51,536 nucleotides of DNA from Thermodesulfovibrionales bacterium (GCA_030682405.1 JAUXOF010000057.1:1-51536), one strand, 5' to 3'; positions 9,324 to 16,375 are shown, counted from the first letter of the stretch. Translations and numbers: made by a program. Notes: a model not told the origin generated them from the letters alone.

Positions 9324-9359
9324 TGGAATTACAACCTCGTTTCCGAGTCATTTTTATGG

Positions 9360-9433
9360 GGTGGGCGAGGGGATTTGAACCCCCAACCCCTGGAGCCACA
9401 GTCCAGTGCTCTGACCGTTGAGCTACGCCCACC
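9360..9433 (-). tRNA. tRNA-His (anticodon GTG)
   Basis: The reverse complement has acceptor stem GTGGGCG/CGCCCAC, anticodon GTG in loop CTGTGGC, and the extra 5' G (position -1, base 9433) pairing with the discriminator C73, as required for histidyl-tRNA synthetase. Confidence 0.96.
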
Positions 9434-9508
9434 GCTTGCCGCACAGGGCATCAGGTAAATATTATAACAATATTTACGGTTTTTATCCCGCCTGCCGGGA
9501 TTTTAAAG

Positions 9509-9550
9509 CGCGCCTGACAGGACTCGAACCTGTGGCCTACTGCTTAGAAG
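9509..9550 (-). other. 3' half of tRNA-Arg(TCT), prophage attachment site (attL)
   Basis: The reverse complement reads as the 3' half of a tRNA from the anticodon loop CTTCTAA onward: anticodon TCT, right anticodon arm GCAGT, T-arm with TTCGAGT, and right acceptor strand CAGGCGC. The 5' half is missing: bases beyond 9550 do not pair with the anticodon arm or acceptor strand. The integrase gene starts to be read about 100 bp away. This is the pattern left when a tyrosine integrase inserts a phage into a tRNA anticodon loop. The phage would supply a replacement 3' half at its other end, outside this window. Confidence 0.8.
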
Positions 9551-9657
9551 GTATCTAACTTTTTCCGAGACCTTTTGTTTTAGCCACTTTGAAGGCTTTT
9601 AAAAAGGCTGCTGTGGTCAGTGGGTTACCTCTCAGGCATCGCCGTAAAGACATTATA

Positions 9658-10677
9658 TCATGCCTTCCGGTTGTTTCTCTTTTCTTTTAACCGCTCGATG
9701 TATTCATGCGTCTGGGTCATGCCGAGCCGTTTTCTGTGCGTTGATATCTGGGTGTATATCGTAGTCGAGGAGATGCTCTTGTGGCCGAGCAGCTCTTGCA
9801 CGAGCCTCAGGTTATCCGTGGCCTCGAGGGCGTATGTCCCGAAGGCGTGCCTAAGCTTGTGCGGGCTAAACCGATGAATCCCCGCTCGCTTACAGGCGCT
9901 CCTAAAGAGGGTCTTCAGGCTTTTTACCGGCTTCCCTGTCCGCTTGCTCTCAAAGACATACCCGCTTTCCTGCCTGAGAGGCTGAAGGAGGCGTTTGACG
10001 TCCTCTGGCAGTATGCAGATGCGGGGCACATCGCCCTTCGTCTCGGTGAGGTTCACCGTGTCGCTGTCCCATTCTATTTTTTCCCATCGGATGTTCCGGG
10101 CATCCTCGAACCTCAGGCCGGCCTGATACATCAGAAGGACGAGGGCCTTCTTGAGCGGGTCGTTTATCTCCGCGATAAACTTCTCGATATCGGCAGGGTG
10201 TGGCACCTGCGGAAGCGGAGCCTTGTATCTTAGGTGCTGAATCTTAAACGGCAGCGGGTTTGCGTAGTTATGCTCGACCATCCATCTGATAATCGCTCTC
10301 ATGTAGTTCAATTCCTTGATGCACGCCCTCGGAGTCCCCGCCCTCGCCTTCTGGTATTGGGTGATGATGGTCGGCATAATCCGAGAGACGGGCAGCTTCC
10401 CGAAATGCGGGACGAGGAACTTTAGGGCGCTTTTATAGTCCGTTATTGTTTTTGGCGCCCTGTGGAGCGTCATCCAGTCTTTATATTCCGGCAGGACATC
10501 CATTATCTTCGGGTTTGTGGGGTTCGGAAGCCCTGCGTTATTCCGCCTAAGTTCAAGCTCCAACGCCCTTGCCTCGCCCTCAGGCCCCTCGTAGACCGTG
10601 CGGATGCGCTTGCCCTTCCGGCCCTGAGGGTAATAGTCCATGATATATTTCCCTTTATCGAGCTTTCGGACCGACAT
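9658..10677 (-). CDS. int: Phage tyrosine integrase
   Basis: Site-specific recombinase, 339 residues from the ATG at 10677 (further in-frame starts exist to 10776 but run over the next gene). It has an N-terminal arm-binding-like domain (about 1-60), a core-binding domain (about 60-150) and a catalytic domain with R189 (AGLRFED), K214 (TETKGD), H273/R276 (HKLRH), H299 (LLGHKS) and the nucleophile Y308 (TIYTQ). It lies next to the broken tRNA-Arg, which it presumably targets. Confidence 0.93.
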   Translation of the reverse strand: MSVRKLDKGKYIMDYYPQGRKGKRIRTVYEGPEGEARALELELRRNNAGLPNPTNPKIMDVLPEYKDWMTLHRAPKTITDYKSALKFLVPHFGKLPVSRIMPTIITQYQKARAGTPRACIKELNYMRAIIRWMVEHNYANPLPFKIQHLRYKAPLPQVPHPADIEKFIAEINDPLKKALVLLMYQAGLRFEDARNIRWEKIEWDSDTVNLTETKGDVPRICILPEDVKRLLQPLRQESGYVFESKRTGKPVKSLKTLFRSACKRAGIHRFSPHKLRHAFGTYALEATDNLRLVQELLGHKSISSTTIYTQISTHRKRLGMTQTHEYIERLKEKRNNRKA

Positions 10678-11095
10678 GTTCCATCCAGTCGAATTTCCCG
10701 ACGCCCTGATAGCCCTGTCCCTCAAGCCACGAGCGCATGGTCTTATTGACCGATGTCCCGTTTGTGAGCGAGACATCGCAGAGAAGTCGTCCGTATTTAT
10801 CCCTGCCCCCGGTCCGCACCCTCACCTTTTTATAGGCAACAAGGTCTATCAGCTTTCGTTTAGCCTTTTTGCCTGCGGGCTTTTCCTTGCCGTGAAGCTC
10901 AGGTGCGTTATAGTGGAGCATCCGGCAGGTCTCCTCGATGCGGATGTTGCGTACGCGCTGTTCGATTTTGATTGTGTCCCCGTCCGTGACCCAGTAGACG
11001 CGGGCGTTGAACTCCCCGTGCGCGGGGCTGTTCGCCACCTCCGCAAAGGCGGGGGTGAGAAGGACGAAAAGAAGGATGAGAGCCGAGGCTTTTAT
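10655..11095 (-). CDS. Secreted thermonuclease-like (SNase) protein, start codon probably mutated to ATA
   Basis: The core is a staphylococcal-nuclease-like OB domain: WVTDGDTIKI, then YNAPELHGKEKP, then GGRDKYGRLLCDV. The frame continues upstream of the first ordinary start (GTG 11038) through a classic signal peptide (KASALILLFVLLTPAFA). The only codon in the right place after the GAGGAG ribosome binding site is ATA at 11095, directly overlapping the stop of the upstream gene. A single G-to-A change from an ATGA overlap would explain it. Whether it is translated is uncertain; a GTG 11038 start would remove the signal peptide. It overlaps the integrase start by 23 bp. Confidence 0.72.
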   Translation of the reverse strand: MKASALILLFVLLTPAFAEVANSPAHGEFNARVYWVTDGDTIKIEQRVRNIRIEETCRMLHYNAPELHGKEKPAGKKAKRKLIDLVAYKKVRVRTGGRDKYGRLLCDVSLTNGTSVNKTMRSWLEGQGYQGVGKFDWMEHVGPKAR

Positions 11096-11631
11096 TGCGG
11101 AAGCTCCTCGGGTTTAATACCAAGCTCAGAACCTGCCCCCATAATGCTTGCCAGCCCCATAATAAGCCGCGCCTGATATTTTTCAGCATTATCCTTCATC
11201 TCTGCCGCCTTTAGAAGTAGAGAGGAAGGCTCTTTTGTAAATTCAAGGTAACTCGCCACAACGCCGATTTTATTGTAATATCCCGCATCAAGAAGCTCCT
11301 TACCGTCTTTTAAAGCCTTCTTTGCCTTCTCGTTATTCAGGGTCGGCACTGTTAACTTGGCAAATTCATACCAATGTGTATCGAGTTGGGTTTTTATTCG
11401 TTTTCCGGCAACCGTTGCCTCGAACATGTCTTTCTTTTCCATGGCCTCACCGAAAGGACGATATGTTTCATCTATGGCCGCGGACTTCTGGAGGACATCT
11501 CTGTAAAAACTTAAAAATAATTCTCTATCGGAAGGTTTGGGTGTAGATTCCATGACGATGCGTGACAGTAAAAAAAGCCCACCGAAAATAGAGGCAAGCA
11601 CAATTAAGAGCTTCCGTTCCCTTGGCGTCAT
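11092..11631 (-). CDS. Hypothetical membrane-anchored protein
   Basis: 179 residues with one N-terminal transmembrane helix (LLIVLASIFGGLFLL) preceded by positive charges, so the mostly helical remainder is probably periplasmic. The family is not recognised. It sits between a YHYH-type small secreted protein and the SNase-like gene on the same strand. All four reverse genes here look like lysogeny-expressed cargo. Its stop overlaps the presumed SNase start, and its start overlaps the previous gene's stop. Confidence 0.7.
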   Translation of the reverse strand: MTPRERKLLIVLASIFGGLFLLSRIVMESTPKPSDRELFLSFYRDVLQKSAAIDETYRPFGEAMEKKDMFEATVAGKRIKTQLDTHWYEFAKLTVPTLNNEKAKKALKDGKELLDAGYYNKIGVVASYLEFTKEPSSLLLKAAEMKDNAEKYQARLIMGLASIMGAGSELGIKPEELPQ

Positions 11632-11861
11632 TATTGTTTCCTCTGTTTTTTCTTTGCAGGCGTTTTAACCTCGCCGTCTTTTTTGCATTCAGGCTCATCC
11701 GGGTAGCAGGTGCAGTACTTCGAGAAATTATGGATGTGGTATCCCCCGCGCTTGCGGTCGTTGTGCCCGCCGCAGGAGTCGGTCCTTCCGCTGTGAGCAA
11801 ATACGGTTGATACAGTGAAAATGCAGAAGAAAATAGATGCCGCGAGAAATGTTCTCTTCAT
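11631..11861 (-). CDS. Small secreted YHYH-like domain protein
   Basis: A 76-residue protein with a signal peptide (to about residue 22, VFA) followed by HSGRTDSCGGHNDRKRGGYH, IH. This is the HSGRTD..GGH....G.YHxH motif seen next to SNase-like domains in bacterial and phage proteins. Three further cysteines and a Lys-rich tail follow. The ribosome binding site TAGGAGGG precedes the ATG. The motif is probably metal-binding, by analogy; the exact function is unknown. Confidence 0.72.
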   Translation of the reverse strand: MKRTFLAASIFFCIFTVSTVFAHSGRTDSCGGHNDRKRGGYHIHNFSKYCTCYPDEPECKKDGEVKTPAKKKQRKQ

Positions 11862-11870
11862 TCTGCCCTC

Positions 11871-12335
11871 CTATTCTTTAATACCGCCAGCCTTATAATC
11901 GTACATGGTGACATCTGCTTCTTGTCTCTTCTCGTCTTTATTTAGAACCAATTCCGTCTCCCCGCGTTGCCATACATACTGATAGACGCCCTTAAGAAGC
12001 TGTTTTTTAGTTGTAGGTCTCCCGTATTTTTGTTCGAGAGAAGCGTTGACGGTATTGAAATCCGCTGGTCTAAAGCCGATGAAAATTATATAGAGAAGGT
12101 CATTCTTATAGCCAAGCTCAACCTTTGACGGCTGAACACCGAACACCTTTCCGGGGTTGTTTTTCGTACATATCTTTTGGTCTTTAGGGTCAAAGCGCAT
12201 GGGGGCGCATTGAAAAGCACCCTTTGGCAAAGATGAAAGTTTAGAGCCGGTCTTCACGCCCTCGTAGTCAAAGGCATAACAAGATACAGCCCCAGTTAAA
12301 AATATAGCTATTAAAAAAATCCTCAGCCCCATCAT
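11871..12335 (-). CDS. Hypothetical secreted protein
   Basis: 154 residues with an N-terminal signal peptide (about 1-21) and a mainly beta/alpha mature part with two cysteines (QCAP, KICTKN) that could form a disulfide. No family recognised. The start is ATG 12335 or the adjacent ATG 12332, both behind AAGGGGG. It lies directly downstream of the repressor gene on the same strand, so it is likely expressed in the lysogen. Confidence 0.68.
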   Translation of the reverse strand: MMGLRIFLIAIFLTGAVSCYAFDYEGVKTGSKLSSLPKGAFQCAPMRFDPKDQKICTKNNPGKVFGVQPSKVELGYKNDLLYIIFIGFRPADFNTVNASLEQKYGRPTTKKQLLKGVYQYVWQRGETELVLNKDEKRQEADVTMYDYKAGGIKE

Positions 12336-12348
12336 ACCCCCTTAATGC

Positions 12349-12951
12349 TTAGTGTTCTTTCACCCGCACGCTCTTGATGACCTTGCCGATAATCCGGTAG
12401 TGTTTGTTCGGTTTGAACGTCGGATACTCCGGGTTGTCGCTTTCGAGGAGTGGCTTGCCGTCCTTGACCCTGAACCTTTTGACCATCGCCTCCCCGTATT
12501 CGTTGGCCACGATTACGATGTCGCCGTTTTTCACGTCCTTCGTGGGCAGGAACAGGGCATAGTCCCCGTCCCGGATTTCCGGCATCATGCTGTCGCCCTT
12601 GATGATGACCGAGAATGTGCCTTTAGGGACAGTAGGAAGGCTCAGGTGCTCTATTATGTCTTCGTCGGGCGTATCCTTCGGGAAGCCCGCCGGCACGCGA
12701 GCGAGGACAGGCACGGAGACTGCGGGCTTTACGCCGAGCGGGAGATAGAACGCATCAGCAGTAACATCAAGCACATTACAGAATTTGGGTAAGAGGTTTT
12801 TCCCGATGCCCCTTTTCCCTTTTATTATTGAATTTATATAAGGGGGCTGAATTCCAAGCATTACGGCCAGTTTATTCTGAGATATCCCCCGTTCGTTTAG
12901 AAGTCTTTGAAGGTTCTGGCCTACGATGTTACTCACCTCCTTTTTCGTCAT
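12349..12951 (-). CDS. CI/LexA-like phage repressor (HTH plus S24 peptidase)
   Basis: Lysogeny repressor. The N-terminal HTH (about residues 10-60, with ISQNKLAVMLGI) is followed by an autocleavage domain. The Ala-Gly cleavage site is A88-G89 (VPAGFPK), the nucleophile is S121 (GDSMMP) and the general base is K158 (AMVKRF), so RecA-triggered self-cleavage is expected. ATG 12951 gives 200 aa; a TTG start at 12969 is also possible. An AAGGAGGTG sequence lies just inside the coding region, which leaves the exact start open. It is transcribed away from the early genes, as expected for a CI-type switch. Confidence 0.88.
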   Translation of the reverse strand: MTKKEVSNIVGQNLQRLLNERGISQNKLAVMLGIQPPYINSIIKGKRGIGKNLLPKFCNVLDVTADAFYLPLGVKPAVSVPVLARVPAGFPKDTPDEDIIEHLSLPTVPKGTFSVIIKGDSMMPEIRDGDYALFLPTKDVKNGDIVIVANEYGEAMVKRFRVKDGKPLLESDNPEYPTFKPNKHYRIIGKVIKSVRVKEH

Positions 12952-13069
12952 GGCATCACAATAAAACAAATGAAGCGTTTTGCCTATTTCCCTAAAAGAG
13001 CAATCATTTAAATATTAATAAACCTTATAAGGCAATTAGAAAGAAAAATACTCTTAATGCTTTTTTTAC

Positions 13070-13098
13070 TTGACACAGATTAATCTTTTTGATTAACC
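13070..13098 (+). promoter_or_regulatory. Rightward early promoter with repressor operator
   Basis: TTGACA (13070-13075) is followed by a dyad TTAATC-TTTTT-GATTAA (13080-13096) that would cover the promoter. The -10 is less clear: TTAACC (13093-13098) has 17-bp spacing. A second small palindrome, CCTTATAAGG, is at 13023. The site lies in the divergent gap between repressor and early genes, so it is a good operator candidate. Confidence 0.5.
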
Positions 13099-13104
13099 TT
13101 TTCT

Positions 13105-13547
13105 ATGCTTACTCGCAATCAACATTCAACCTCCAAGCGCCAAAAAGCTTCCCGCCGCGTCTTTAGGGTCACCTCTTTTCGTCGCGGACGGGAAAAGACT
13201 CCGCCCCGGTCCCTTATCGCGAGTAAGCAAGGCCGGGGCGCGAGGTCTATAATTTTCGCTTCCATGCCTCAATTATCCACAGGCCCCGAGGGCCTTTCAA
13301 GCTTGTTTGTTTCGGGCGGAAATATCAGGTTGCGAAAAAAGAATCCCACGCAAGGGGCACAAATCCGACAGGAGTGCAGAGCGAATGAGCCGAGGGAATC
13401 GCTCCACGTATATGCGAAGCTCGGTGCGGATGCCCCACATAACAGTAATCCCTCCCTACGCGACACCTGCAGGGGAGCGGATTTAGCCCGTAATGGCGAA
13501 AGTGGTGTGGCGGCCCGGAGAGACGGGCCATTTAAGGAATTTCTACA
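13105..13547 (+). other. Early leader region without a confident gene
   Basis: About 440 bp between the early promoter and the first convincing gene. ORFs are open on both strands, but their products are arginine-rich, lack ribosome binding sites and resemble no family. Two GC-rich perfect hairpins are visible: AGGCCC-CGA-GGGCCT (13281-13295) and GGCCCG-GAGAGA-CGGGCC (13512-13529), the latter just before the next gene. An untranslated regulatory leader is possible. Confidence 0.4.
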
Positions 13548-14018
13548 GTGAAAAAGACTGTCGAAATCTCGGACCTCGGGGACATCCCTTTCGCTCAGGC
13601 CCTTGAAATCGCACGGGGCCTTTCGGGCCTCACATACGAGGAAATCGCCGAGCGGATGGGTAAGGGCTATACGACCATTCAGCGATATTTCACAGACCCG
13701 AATTACAACCCTCCCACGCACCTAATCCCCAAGCTCTGTTCCGTCCTCAAAAACAACATCCTCATAGAGTGGCAGGTTGTCCGCATCGGCGGGCATCTCG
13801 TCTTTATAGAGGCTGAGGCCTCGGACGGAGACCTCCACGCCAAGATAGCCGAGCTTACGAAGGAGTTTTCGGACGTGCTCAGGGAGGACGGCAATGCCAT
13901 GCTCGACTTGGCCTATGGCGTCAAAGAGCTTGCGAGGATGGAGAAGGAGCTTACCGACCTTGCAAGGCAGGCGGAGGCCGTCAGAAGGCTCGTGAAGGCG
14001 AGACGGGGGCATAAATGA
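13548..14018 (+). CDS. Phage HTH regulator (CII-like)
   Basis: 156-residue DNA-binding protein, start GTG 13548. A helix-turn-helix lies around residues 25-50 (GLTYEEIAERMGKGYTTIQR), and the C-terminal part is a long helix with alternating charge, likely for oligomerisation. Size, domain order and first position in the rightward early operon resemble phage CII-type regulators. The exact family is not proven. The next gene overlaps by ATGA. Confidence 0.65.
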   Translation: MKKTVEISDLGDIPFAQALEIARGLSGLTYEEIAERMGKGYTTIQRYFTDPNYNPPTHLIPKLCSVLKNNILIEWQVVRIGGHLVFIEAEASDGDLHAKIAELTKEFSDVLREDGNAMLDLAYGVKELARMEKELTDLARQAEAVRRLVKARRGHK

Positions 14019-14206
14019 GCGTCGCCACGCTTGAGCGCCGCGTGGAGACCCTCGAAAAAGAGGTCGCCGAGTTGCAGGCGGTATCCGCTCAGGCGGAACG
14101 GCAGGCGTACATCAAGGAGCTTGCGAGGCAAATATCATCCGGCAACAGGCAGGCCCTCAAGGAGCATAACCGGAGGGCGAGAGAGGAAAGGAGGAAGGAA
14201 TCATGA
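14015..14206 (+). CDS. Small coiled-coil phage protein
   Basis: 63 residues, almost entirely a charged helix with heptad leucines (LERRVETLEKEVAELQAV). The start overlaps the previous stop (ATGA), and it is coupled to the next small gene in the same way. Function unknown. Confidence 0.6.
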   Translation: MSVATLERRVETLEKEVAELQAVSAQAERQAYIKELARQISSGNRQALKEHNRRAREERRKES

Positions 14207-14328
14207 TAACTGAGCTTTGGCTTCATGCGGTTGTAACCGGCATCTCGGCGGGGATAACCGCCGTCGCTGGTGGCGCTGCCCTGATATGGATTGCTTCCTA
14301 TTTTGAAAGGAGGAGGCTGAGGAGATGA
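14203..14328 (+). CDS. 41-residue single-pass membrane protein
   Basis: A short ORF coupled on both sides by ATGA overlaps. It begins MITELWLHAV and contains one transmembrane helix (about residues 9-32, Gly/Ala/Ile-rich) followed by a basic end (ERRRLRR). GGAGGAAGG is a good ribosome binding site. Function unknown; the setting shows it is a real gene despite its size. Confidence 0.6.
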   Translation: MITELWLHAVVTGISAGITAVAGGAALIWIASYFERRRLRR

Positions 14329-14591
14329 AGGCAAAGTTCACAATCGCTGTAATCCTTTCAACCGTTCTTTTTGCTGTTCCTGCTTATTTTTATGGCGAGT
14401 TCAGGGGCTTCGTGAAGGGGATTGACGAATGTTATTCCTGTCACGCTCCTCACAAGCCCATAGTGCTCAAAGCAAAGAAGCCGCTTCGCATCGCCGGCGT
14501 TGGCGGATGGGGACGGATTATAGAGGACGGAAGCAAGGCAAGCTCTGCCTCTAAAGTGAGCGGGTCGTCTGAGACGGCATCACGGCGATAA
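14325..14591 (+). CDS. Small exported protein with one CxxCH motif
   Basis: 88 residues with an N-terminal signal or anchor segment (FTIAVILSTVLFAVPAYFYG) followed by CYSCH (residues 36-40), the covalent heme c attachment motif, in an exported context. No other heme ligand is obvious; H43 (APHKP) could be an axial ligand. The C-terminus is Ser/Lys-rich. A c-type heme protein would be unusual for a phage early operon. A non-heme use of CxxCH, for example zinc binding, cannot be excluded. Confidence 0.6.
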   Translation: MKAKFTIAVILSTVLFAVPAYFYGEFRGFVKGIDECYSCHAPHKPIVLKAKKPLRIAGVGGWGRIIEDGSKASSASKVSGSSETASRR

Positions 14592-14597
14592 CGCCGC

Positions 14598-14652
14598 ACG
14601 GCGGGGATAGGGACTTAAGCCCGAAAAGCTGAGCCTCGGCTTTCCCCGCCGT
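14598..14652 (+). ncRNA. Candidate three-way-junction RNA
   Basis: A 10-bp perfect closing stem (ACGGCGGGGA 14598-14607 with TCCCCGCCGT 14643-14652) encloses two hairpins: GGG-acttaag-CCC, and AAGCTGA-gcc-TCGGCTT (one G-T pair), separated by GAAA. No run of T follows, so it is not a simple terminator. It lies in the 104-bp gap before the second recombinase gene. Confidence 0.4.
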
Positions 14653-14669
14653 AACCAGAGGCAATGACA

Positions 14670-14682
14670 GGGTCAATGACCC
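14670..14682. promoter_or_regulatory. 13-bp palindrome before recombinase gene
   Basis: GGGTCA-A-TGACCC is a perfect dyad placed just upstream of the AAGGAGG ribosome binding site of the recombinase gene. It could be an operator, or an mRNA hairpin controlling translation. Confidence 0.4.
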
Positions 14683-14695
14683 CAAGGAGGCAGTC

Positions 14696-15313
14696 ATGAA
14701 GCTTTTCAGGGCGGAGAGCAAGGCAGGCGTTAATTATTTGACCGAACGGGAGGAAAAAATCCTATTCTCTTTCCTCAAAAACCGCAAAGACAAGCAGGCC
14801 GAGCGGGATTACGTCCTTCTCAGGCTGTGCCGGGCAACAGGGCTGAGGCGAGGCGAGGCCCTCGCCCTAAATGTGGGAGACGTGCTCGGCAAGGACAGAA
14901 TCGCCGTAGACGAGCGCATCGCCGAGAAGGGGGCTATCGGGGAGGTCTACCTGCCTAAGGACCTTCAGGAGGTGCTCAGGGGCTTGCTGAGGCTTAAAAG
15001 GAACGCAGGGGAGAGCCTTGAGGACAAAGCCCCGCTTTTCGTCTCCCGAAAGGGGCACAGGCTCAGCCTGAGGGCATTTAACGACCTGATGGACAAGTGG
15101 TGCGCCCTCGCCGGCCTTCCACGTTACACGCCCCACGCCCTCCGTCACACGAAAGCGCAGAGGATTATGGCGGACGTCCGGGTGCTCACGGACGAGGAAA
15201 GGAGGAAGGCCCTCTTGCTTGCGAACCGCCAGTTAAGGCATAAGTCCCTTAACTCGACAAGCATCTACCTCCAGCCCACCAAAGAGGAGATGGTAAAGGT
15301 GGGGGCGATATGA
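14696..15313 (+). CDS. Minimal tyrosine recombinase
   Basis: 205 residues that are essentially only the catalytic domain: R51 (TGLRRGE), H147/R150 (PHALRH), H182 (LRHKS) and Y191 (SIYLQ), with K78 a possible beta-hairpin lysine. There is no N-terminal core-binding domain, as in the FimB/FimE group of inversion switches. ATG 14696 has a good AAGGAGG site. It is the second of three tyrosine recombinases in this prophage and is not next to an att site. A role in DNA inversion or replicon resolution is possible but unproven. Confidence 0.85.
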   Translation: MKLFRAESKAGVNYLTEREEKILFSFLKNRKDKQAERDYVLLRLCRATGLRRGEALALNVGDVLGKDRIAVDERIAEKGAIGEVYLPKDLQEVLRGLLRLKRNAGESLEDKAPLFVSRKGHRLSLRAFNDLMDKWCALAGLPRYTPHALRHTKAQRIMADVRVLTDEERRKALLLANRQLRHKSLNSTSIYLQPTKEEMVKVGAI

Positions 15314-15573
15314 AAATCATTGTGGTCAAAGGTTCTCATAACACAGGGAAGACGGAAGTTAGCCATCTTTTAAGCGGAGCATTATATCACCAGGGAGTCA
15401 CGGTAACTATTTTGGACAACAATCTCTGGACTAACACACAAGTTGAAGCCGTGAAAAAGGTTAAAACCGATTACTTAATTTTTACGGCCCTTGACTTCGA
15501 CCCTAAATGCTTTCCGTATCCCGTTTTCCAGATTATCTCACTGCAAAAGCCCGGTGGAGAGGTGGAGGCTTGA
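15310..15573 (+). CDS. Short P-loop protein
   Basis: 87 residues starting with a beta strand and P-loop (GSHNTGKT, residues 8-15), then a predicted alternation of helix and strand. It lacks an obvious Walker B acidic pair and is far shorter than ordinary kinases. It may be a minimal nucleotide-binding protein or a truncated one. The start overlaps the recombinase stop (ATGA), and the stop overlaps the next start (TGATG). Confidence 0.55.
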   Translation: MKIIVVKGSHNTGKTEVSHLLSGALYHQGVTVTILDNNLWTNTQVEAVKKVKTDYLIFTALDFDPKCFPYPVFQIISLQKPGGEVEA

Positions 15574-16268
15574 TGGCAGAGCTTAAGCAGTGTGCCTGCG
15601 GAAATAAGACGCATGACCCTGCAGGTGTTTGCGCTACTTGCAGATTCCGGCTCAAGGGCGCAGGGCCGACGCCGACCGAGAAGGTCAAGAAGATGCCGGG
15701 GCCGAAGTCCAAATATTCAGTCTGCCCGGAATGCGGGAAGAAATTTAGCGATGAATCATGGCTTTCGGCTCATAGAAAAAAAGAACATTCAGGCGAGGCC
15801 CCTGACGCCGAGCGAAGGCGGGAGGCGCAAAAGCGCTATTTAGCGAGAAAAAAAGAACATTCCCTAAAGGCGGAAATAGCCAAGAGAGATTCCGGTCAAG
15901 CCGGAATGACAAAGGAAAAGGAGGACACTATGGCAAAGTGCAAGATTGACGGGTGCGAAAAGTATGTTGTCAAAAAGGGGATGTGCACGAGGCATTTCAA
16001 GGAGTCGATGGGGCTCCACGTAGGCAGAAAGAAAAAGAGCAAGCCTGAAAAGGACGATATAAGCAGAACAAGGAAGAGGCTCCTGAAGGAGATTATCCTC
16101 CCACCGGATTTCGGCAGGATACAGAGCGGAGATGGCCACTTGACGCTTGACCTGAGCGCATACCCGAAAACCTTTAAGACCCTCACGTCCTTTGCGCCCA
16201 AAGACCCGGGGGGGCTACTTGCCTTCCTGCTCAAGGACGACCTCGCCCGGTTGGAGGCGAATCTATGA
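15573..16268 (+). CDS. Zinc-finger phage protein
   Basis: 231 residues from ATG 15573, chosen because it overlaps the previous stop (TGATG) and follows GGTGGAGG. Three cysteine clusters are visible: CACG..CATC near the N-terminus, a C2H2-type finger CPECGKKF...HRKKEH (about residues 52-72), and CKIDGC...CTRH around residue 125. The last fits a small zinc knuckle. A probable nucleic-acid-binding protein. A short palindromic repeat (15889-15910) is embedded in the coding frame between the second and third clusters. Confidence 0.65.
   Translation: MAELKQCACGNKTHDPAGVCATCRFRLKGAGPTPTEKVKKMPGPKSKYSVCPECGKKFSDESWLSAHRKKEHSGEAPDAERRREAQKRYLARKKEHSLKAEIAKRDSGQAGMTKEKEDTMAKCKIDGCEKYVVKKGMCTRHFKESMGLHVGRKKKSKPEKDDISRTRKRLLKEIILPPDFGRIQSGDGHLTLDLSAYPKTFKTLTSFAPKDPGGLLAFLLKDDLARLEANL
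15889..15910. repeat. REP-like palindromic element in coding frame
   Basis: ATTCCGG-TCAAG-CCGGAAT followed by GAC, read in frame as DSGQAGMT. It resembles dispersed bacterial palindromes whose translations have this signature. Possibly related to the second element at 26901. Confidence 0.5.
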
Positions 16269-16375
16269 GCCGAAGCTTTATCGCTTACAGCTACATAGTC
16301 TCGGTGAAAATCTATAAATCCTTGTCCGGGCGCTTTGAACTCATTTTTATAACCGAACCTCAGGGGGTGAACTGA
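16265..16375 (+). CDS. Very small ORF (36 aa) coupled to the SSB-like gene
   Basis: ATG 16265 overlaps the previous stop, and the TGA at 16373-16375 overlaps the ATG of the next gene (TGATG). The product MSRSFIAYSYIVSVKIYKSL and 16 more residues has no known domain. Its tight coupling on both sides is the only support; it may serve mainly to carry ribosomes to the next gene. Confidence 0.4.
   Translation: MSRSFIAYSYIVSVKIYKSLSGRFELIFITEPQGVN

Noticed and set aside
9551-9660. A possible 5' half of the split tRNA (CGATGCCTGAGAGGTAACC on the minus strand), suggesting an intron
   Set aside because: It can pair partly with the acceptor strand but lacks a D-arm and cannot complete the anticodon stem; the prophage explanation is simpler.
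13105-13551. ORF after the early promoter and an opposing ORF (13269-13721 on the minus strand)
   Set aside because: Arginine-rich, no ribosome binding site, no known domain; the opposing ORF covers a better supported gene start.
14598-14652. Hammerhead ribozyme
   Set aside because: A GAAA joiner is present but the required CTGATGA core is absent.
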